Shown: positions 57,447-64,000 of the stretch, one piece after another
Numbering within the stretch: the stretch's first letter is position 1
How the letters are laid out: every line of letters begins with the position of its first letter
Assembly (NCBI GenBank): GCA_000697355.1
Contig: JNEN01000861.1
Location: forward strand, 228,389-292,388
Length of the DNA stretch: 64,000 nucleotides
Direction: 5' to 3'
DNA from: Syncephalastrum monosporum B8922
Lineage: Eukaryota; Mucoromycota; Mucoromycetes; Mucorales; Syncephalastraceae
Position numbers and translations under genes: made by a program
The notes under the pieces: model-generated
Database searches by the model: none
The model's input: the letters and a program-made list of their open reading frames with translations, nothing else
What the model was told of the DNA's origin: nothing

Positions 57447-59404
57447 ATGGGTGGCACCCACAGCACCTACTTTGACGCAACCCAACAAGGTATATGCCAT
57501 CAACTTGCTGTCTTGTTAGCCTGACACGTCGCGTTGCCTTCTCTTTTTCCTGACTTTCTCCTTTCTTTTCTGTTCTTCAAGCGGTGGACTACTCCCATTT
57601 CGTCAATGTCAGAGTGGTTGGAAAAGGATCCTTCGGCAAGGCAAGCACCATTTGTCAATGAAGGGTGAAAGTCTTTTAATAGACTGTACTGGATAGGTCC
57701 GCATGGTCGAGCATCGAAAGACACACGTTCTTTATGCGATGAAGTGTATATCGAAACGACGCTGTGTCAGGCTCCAAGCAGTCCACAACATTTTACGCGA
57801 ACGCGAGATTCTCGAGCAGATTGACCACCCCCTCATCTGTAATATGCGCTACGCCTTCCAGGACCGTGCTTATGTCTATATGGCCATGGACCTTATGTAG
57901 GGTTTTATGCTCTAGTATATTGCCATAGGTATTCATAATGGTGCTTTACTTAGGATGGGTGGCGATCTTCGATTTCATCTGTCACGTGCCAGGATTCCGG
58001 AACACGTTGCTCGGTTTTGGATGGCTGAACTGGCGTGTGCGGTTCGCTATTTACATGCTCAAGGCTTTGTTCACCGGGATATCAAGCCAGATAATGTCTT
58101 ACTGGATCAGGACGGCCATGTTCATCTGAGTGACTTCAACATTGCCTGCGCTCTTCCGCGTAAACGCATGCTCACCTCGCAATCAGGCAGCGCTGCCTAC
58201 TTCGGTTTGTTTTCTGATCTATTTTCAATGCCGCATTCTCTCACATATTCGACACAGCGCCCGAAGTTTTTAAAGGTACCGGCTACACCGAAGACGTCGA
58301 CTGGTGGGGTTTAGGGATGGTTTTTTATGAATGTGTTTATGGCAAGGTACACGCAAGAGACCGGCATCGAGAGATTCGGGCGTTACTCATGTATATCTAA
58401 ATATAGCGGCCCTGGGGCCCATGCGCTTCACAAGCAGAGCTGCAAAAGGCTGTTTGCCGTCGTAGCACCATCACATATCCCCAGCCCGACGACGGCGGCG
58501 AGCCCATTTCCTCTACATGCATCTCTGCCATCCGTGGGGTAAGTCTTTATACATGCACGAGCAACAACAAGAAAAAAGTTGACTGTCTCTCTCTCTCTCC
58601 CTCTAGTTTCTGGATCATGATCCGAAAAAACGGCTGGGCCATGGCACCAGTGGGTGGCAAGCCCTGCTGAATCACCCATTCTTCCATGGTATCGATTGGG
58701 TAGCCTTGGATTCCAAGCAGATGGAACCGCCTTTCCGACCTGCCACAGATCAACAAAATTTTGAAGCTATCCACGACTTGGAAGAGAACATTCTGGGGCC
58801 CCAAAATACCTTCCATGACTCTAGCTCGTATGGGCAGAATGACCATCCTCAACAGCAAGGCATGATTGACTGGCTCCTTCCCAGAACATCCGAAACGCCT
58901 CTTGTCGAGGGCATGGCACCCGACAAATACGAGCGCCTGCTCCGCCAGCTCGAGGAACGCTTCCGTTCATTTGATTACATGGTCTATGAGACCTACCAAG
59001 GGTTTGATGACCCCCAGAGGCTCACCGTCGGCCCGCCGCCTGACTGGGTGAAACCGGCTTTCCAGGGTGCTGATCAGGACTTGCTTCCCATTAAACACGT
59101 CAGTCTACAGCACGAGACGCAAGAGGGCAACCATCATGACACGTCAGAGACACAGTTGTCATCTCCTAGTCCCCTCCGCATGTCATGGCACACTGCCGAC
59201 AGTCACGCTACCCACACTACCACCAACAGCAAGCGCGGTAGCAATGCATCGGAGCTCGTGGCCAAGATGGAAAGCCCTGCGGCTGTCGAGGACAATCGCG
59301 CGAGCCGACGGTCAAGCGCTCAAAGTTTTCTTGAACGCCGCGAACGCGATCGACGACGCAGCTCGGCTCGATTAACGGGCGACGTTATTGCTACTACTGA
59401 ATAA
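57447..59404 (+). CDS. AGC-type protein kinase, YANK/STK32-like
   Basis: Exons 57447..57489, 57582..57640, 57697..57896, 57954..58204, 58258..58346, 58407..58538 and 58607..59404 encode 523 residues. It begins [10 protein letters not shown], a likely N-myristoylation site, as in human STK32. The kinase domain has [33 protein letters not shown] and LSDFNIA, with DFN in place of DFG, which is characteristic of STK32/YANK and not a defect. [20 protein letters not shown] and KKRLG follow. The long C-terminal tail (about 300 residues) is Arg/Ser-rich and has no YANK counterpart that I recall. Intron 2 is GC-AG (GCAAGC at 57641). Confidence 0.93.
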
Positions 59405-59578
59405 GATACCACACACATCCCTTCTGTTTCTTTTCGTTTTCCTTTCTCTTGTGTGTCTCTCATGAACTGTAAATAGAACGCACACGCATATAGGCACGCT
59501 TTATTTATATATCCATATCCACTTGCATGTACGCTCGCACATACACAATAAAACCACGCGTCCATACGACATTCCTCT

Positions 59579-62500
59579 TTACTGGAGAAGCTCCGCCATT
59601 TCATGTATCAAGGATGCCACGTCTCTTTCCTCGGTCTCATTGCTGTCGCTCGACTGCTGAATATATGTGTCAATCATCGACTGCAGCTGATTATATCTCT
59701 GTTCGTCTCCTTTTGTTGTACGTATAGGTATCTCATGACCTTGACTGAGTAACTCGGACAGTTCGGCAGCTACAAATCGACAATGCATAAGACGATCCAT
59801 GCTCCTTTTTCGAATAATAATGCGAAAACCTTACCTCGCTTCACAATTAGGGGGTCAATACCTGCAAGACTAGCGCACCATGCCCCGTAAGACTCGCTTT
59901 TTGCTTGGTGTCGCGGGATCACTTTGTACAGAAATACCACTTCTTCTGGTATGGTCACCCATCGGCTATCCTTTGTTGTAACCATGGACTCATCACGAGA
60001 GGCATCATGTCTGGCAGACGGAAGAGAGGGCAAAGCGGGTCTGTTCATGACCTCAGTGGTATAAAAGCTGATACCATGCTGCTCGCGCAGGATTCCATAC
60101 GTGACGAGCTCTGGGATGTATAAATATGGATAAAAGCGTAAGCATTTGTTTTGAATGATGTCCTATTCTTCATTTTTCTGACGTACCGTGAAAATGAGTG
60201 CTCACCAGGATCTTGGGACAATGAGGACCCTTGCATACAAAGTAGGCTAGAATAGCAGCGAGCAGACCCACACCGTCGCACGCGTCTGTTCCCTGCATAT
60301 ACGGTGTTTCATGATGTGTATGTATGAGATAACCATGGACCATAGTACCTACGAAGACAGCAGAATGTTTAATTACCTTGCCAAACTCATCAATTATCAC
60401 CAGACTCTTTTCTGTCGCTTCGTGGACGGCGTGCGCGAGCTGTTCAATATCAGACGAGAATGCACTTTGCATCTATGCAGTTCACCGAGAAACAAAATAA
60501 TCACGTTATATACGTATATAGACGCAATTCAAGGTCTAATACGTCATTTATGCATCTCACATACTTTGGCTACTGTCTCCATGGTCTGAATGCGGGTAAA
60601 AATACGATCCGTGAGGCCAAGCCTGGCTTCTTTTGCTGGTACGAAGCTATAGTGACGGGCAAAGCAATGAAATTTGAGCATACCGTGGTCTTTCAGAAGA
60701 TACCTGCCTTCCAACTTGAGCCATGTATACTATAAGAGCCGTCTAAAGTAAGACACATATTATCATGAGAACGTGTAATCGCTACTCGCACCACATTGAA
60801 TCTACCTGGCGCAAATACACACTCTTGCCAGAAAAGTTTGCACCCGTAAGAAGCAAGACGCTGCTTGGTCTCATGGATGTACTGCTCCTGTGGTCAAACT
60901 GATGCTCCGTCTCCATTACCTCTCGCGACTGTTGTAATGTTCCACGCATGGATTGGGCCGACGCATGGTTATGCGGAGTTTGCGCATCGGATGTGGCTGT
61001 TTCCAGTGGAACAGGAGCAAAGAAGCTCGAGTACCCACTTATACCGCTTTTATTGTCCGCATCGGCCGCGCTCTCGTTGTCTCCTGATTGTGTGCCAACA
61101 CCGCCCATCAACCAGGTGTCATTGGGTATAAATATATCGATGCATAGCTCTTGCAGAGGGTGCCTGGAAATAATGAGTATGTATCAGAACTAAATAGTGA
61201 GTCGTTTTTTACGCAAAGAATATTTGATACGCACCGACCCTCTTTGATTAGAAGGCTATTATCATCATCTGTCATTTGAGGTCGTACGTAATGTTGCTGC
61301 CGGGCCACTTTTGCCAGTGACAGCAAGCTATCGATTATGGCAAATCTTTAGGATACTGCGCTTTGACCTTTTTCTACATTTTACCAGTCCAGTTCTGCGC
61401 AGAGATCAGCAATCGTGAGCAGATCTAGGAAGTGCTCTGCGAGCTTGGATGATAGCTCTTGTACAATTTCGATTTCTTTATCTACAGAGTCTCTATTAAA
61501 GAGATGGAGTTATCTACGTTTTTCTTTGTGCTTGCCCATGATTTCAGCGTAGATATCACCCACCGACTGGTCGAGCCCTGCAGGCGCATTCGATTTAGCA
61601 TTATTTCATATATTTGTGTATTCAAAGTAGAGTACATACCTCTGGTTTTGTCTTCCTTGTAGTACATGTAGTCAGATGTTAAGAACTACATGCGTGTACA
61701 GTGAGCGTGATACAGAAAATTTTGGTAGGGCCACGTTTTTACCTGTAGCGAAGCACCTTCCCATCCGGGCTCCATGGTTACAAGACGGTTCTCGAATCTT
61801 CTTGGCACCGTAACAAGGTACCCTAACTGAGGAAAGTATACGACATTACAGGAAGCGCCGATACCGGGAGGAAGATCTCTGGCAACCTGCTCCGCTACTT
61901 CGAGCTATCTCAAAAAGCTGGTTAGTTTTGTCATTTTGTCTACCATTTGTGAAAGAACTCACAAGATAGTACTCTAGATTGCGGTACTGGTGCTTTAGTG
62001 TGTCTAGCTCCTAAAGTGGATAGATACATTAGTTTTATATATGCACTATGGCTCGATAGCTTGCCCCTTCAATGGTGTGACCTCATCGACGTTTTCATTA
62101 ATTATAACACGGTTCTCGTCATGGCTTTGCTTGAAGTTGATCTGAATATATCCATTGTATTTTTATGTGGTCCCGTTGATAGAGAGGTTTTGTATATAGA
62201 CCTACTTTGGCGTTGATTGCAGATCCTACTTTACGCAGGATGTCGAGCTTACACGCCAGTTGTATCTTTGCCGCAGACACCAGATCAGCTGCATCGCAAA
62301 TATTGCCTGCCACTGTTTATTTATGTACCTTTCTTATGATCGGCAGGTCGATTGTGAAGTACTTTTTGAGATGACCACGAATCTGTATGGCATAGAAGAC
62401 AAACTATGAAGGTTACCATGCAAGGGTTGTATTAGCCGTCGCATCCCTCGAAATCAACGTACACACCTGGAGGAACTGTTGCCACTCATGCGGGGGGGCG

Positions 62501-63989
62501 CTTTGCTCTCGAATATGCGATACTATGCGGGGTACATTTTTTATATGTTTCAGACATTCTCTGAGATTCTGCATCACTTCAGATGAGTCTTCCTCGGCAA
62601 AGAAACCAACAGAGCGATGTCGACAGTCGAGCAGTGCGATATCCATGGTAGGTCTCATGAGCCACTCTTGCAGTAGATGATGACCCATAGGGCTCATGGT
62701 TTGATCCAGCAAGCCTTGACAACAAGTAAACACAACAATTGAACCTTTATAGGAAACACCGAGCACTTTCGAAAAAAGCCCACTTACCGAAGAGGGACAG
62801 ACTCTCCTTGCCACGCTTTTGATGTATGCTTGGGTGAGCATCTTTCTCAAAGACGTGCAGGGACCTTTCCAGCTTATAAATTAGCATGATAACGTATTGC
62901 CTTGCGCAAATGTACCTATACGTATCCGTTGAGACTTGCATAAAGCTTCCTCTTTACAGCAGGAAACATGTATGAGCTTTGTGCGTGTAAGGAGTAAGTA
63001 GATGGACTCATGGCGTACATTTTCACTTTTCGAAGAACAATTGGTGCTGTACCGCGGTCTCCCCCATTTTCGTCTTCTGTATTTCCCATATCATGCTGCT
63101 CAAGGTGGCGCAGTAGCGTACCTGCGCAAGATATCTGAAGTCTATGAGTACGGTTACCTTCATTGGCAATACAGGTTTTCTACATACCATGGCACAACTT
63201 TCCCAGTTGATGTGACATGATAGCTGAAGATAAGCTTGGCGGCTCTCACCGTCATATGGATCTTTATAGGTCGTTTCCTCTGGCATATCAACGTCCATAT
63301 CTCTTGCCATAATGCTCTCGCCGTCTTCGCCGTCCTCCATTGCAGACTGGGAGCATGTTTTTTGAATACTCGCGTACCAATCCAACAAAGTGTGTTTCCC
63401 TCGCGCCAAATTGAACTCCTTGTGAGGCAATTTCTCGATTGATACGTCGTCTACACAAGAGATGTTGATAACTTGCAAGTCTCCGCATTGCTCACTGCAC
63501 ATACTACTTGTCATCATTTCTTCCACAATAGTCAAGAGGTCCAGGTTGTCGTCGCATAATATAATTTTCGTAGGCTCTACTTGCTCCATCACTATATATG
63601 AAAGTCAATTGCGATTTCAACAAAAAGGTACAACATAATATTGTCTTTACGGTGATGAATATCCTCAAAAGGTATGGTCTGAGGCACGTCTTCCACCAGG
63701 AAAAGCTCACGGTACTCGCCAACGTAGTAGGCACAGCCGATACGCTCGCTCATCTGGTAGGCCGTCATGACCACTGTGTGGTTTCGAGTAACACGCTCAC
63801 TCATGCGGGAAAGATCATCGCCTAGTTTAATAAGAATCTGATGCTGTCAGCAGAACATGATGCTATGATGTATAAGGCATGCTAACCATCTCTGCTAATA
63901 GCTTCAGTCGACATGGGTGTCCTGTCTATACGGGCGGACTCGCTTGTCACACCTGTACGCACTCCCAACAATGAGATGTTGTCCGTCAT
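59579..63989 (-). CDS. MSH5: Meiotic MutS homologue MSH5
   Basis: Twenty-three exons, in order: 63989..63887, 63821..63651, 63591..63188, 63134..63019, 62951..62916, 62864..62788, 62714..62463, 62382..62329, 62288..62206, 62141..62082, 62010..61963, 61904..61743, 61685..61640, 61577..61518, 61475..61385, 61327..61235, 61163..60806, 60742..60708, 60646..60565, 60472..60377, 60292..60187, 60110..59835, 59769..59579. Total 999 residues. MSH5 signatures: LKHIKNVPRI, HPLQEL, Walker A TGANFSGKSVYLRQ, ALIVYMAQVGSFVPA, SLVIIDEFGKG and LVSTHFH. With MSH4 it forms a clamp that stabilises meiotic crossover intermediates. Exon 17 adds about 90 residues before Walker A. The intron after 60708 is GC-AG. 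A start upstream of the window is not excluded. Confidence 0.92.
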
Positions 63990-64000
63990 TTATAGGGCTC

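Noticed and set aside
62413..62462. Reading MSH5 exon 7 through to a stop at 62413
   Set aside because: It gives an early stop; ending the exon at 62463 with the donor GTACGT keeps the frame into later MSH5 exons.
1..64000. Intact tRNA or rRNA genes, CRISPR arrays, bacterial operons
   Set aside because: No region with paired acceptor, D, anticodon and T arms plus a consensus B box was seen by eye, and no rRNA-like sequence; gene structure is eukaryotic. A tRNAscan-SE run would settle it.

Overview
This is a nuclear contig from a fungus, most likely an early-diverging (Mucoromycota / zygomycete-type) lineage. The evidence is short GT-AG introns (about 40 to 110 nt, a few GC-AG), Zn2Cys6 and copper-fist transcription factors, a chitin deacetylase, a hybrid histidine kinase, a fungal G-gamma subunit, and an MT-A70 protein of the kind I associate with ciliates and early-diverging fungi. 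There are no operons; every gene looks monocistronic. All exon models were built by hand from splice sites, reading-frame phase and remembered family signatures. Every multi-exon total below is an exact multiple of three, but no alignment or transcript was available. Layout, 0-24 kb: chitin deacetylase (5' end cut by the window edge), LigB-type extradiol dioxygenase, P-loop sulfotransferase-like protein, Cti6-type PHD protein, a 2.9-kb gene-free AT-rich stretch, rhomboid protease, Cu/Zn SOD, an MT-A70 methyltransferase-like protein with a broken catalytic motif, ASF1, a membrane-anchored coiled-coil protein with dynein-adaptor-like motifs, a RECQ1-like helicase, a G-protein gamma subunit, a proline-rich membrane protein and MRT4. 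Layout, 24-46 kb: two small uncharacterised genes meeting tail to tail, a Myb/SANT protein, a 6.8-kb gene for an unusual receptor histidine kinase, eEF1B-gamma, a divergent pair of Zn2Cys6 regulators around a pyrimidine-repeat promoter, and a DUF4203/TMEM198-like membrane protein. Layout, 46-64 kb: hexokinase, a LYR-motif protein, a SEL1-repeat protein, a small two-helix membrane protein, a coiled-coil/low-complexity protein, a Mac1/Cuf1-like copper-sensing factor, a YANK/STK32-type kinase and a 23-exon MSH5. The genes do not form an obvious pathway cluster; the window is mostly housekeeping, chromatin, signalling and metabolism. The standout is the 29.5-36.3 kb gene. It joins two extracellular periplasmic-binding-protein-like modules, a Cys-rich GCC2/GCC3-like module and one transmembrane helix to a receptor-guanylyl-cyclase-like pseudokinase and signalling helix, but then carries a histidine kinase and response-regulator receiver where the cyclase would be. 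Second-rank leads are the MT-A70 protein reading APPW instead of DPPW, and the tail-anchored CC1-box coiled-coil protein.
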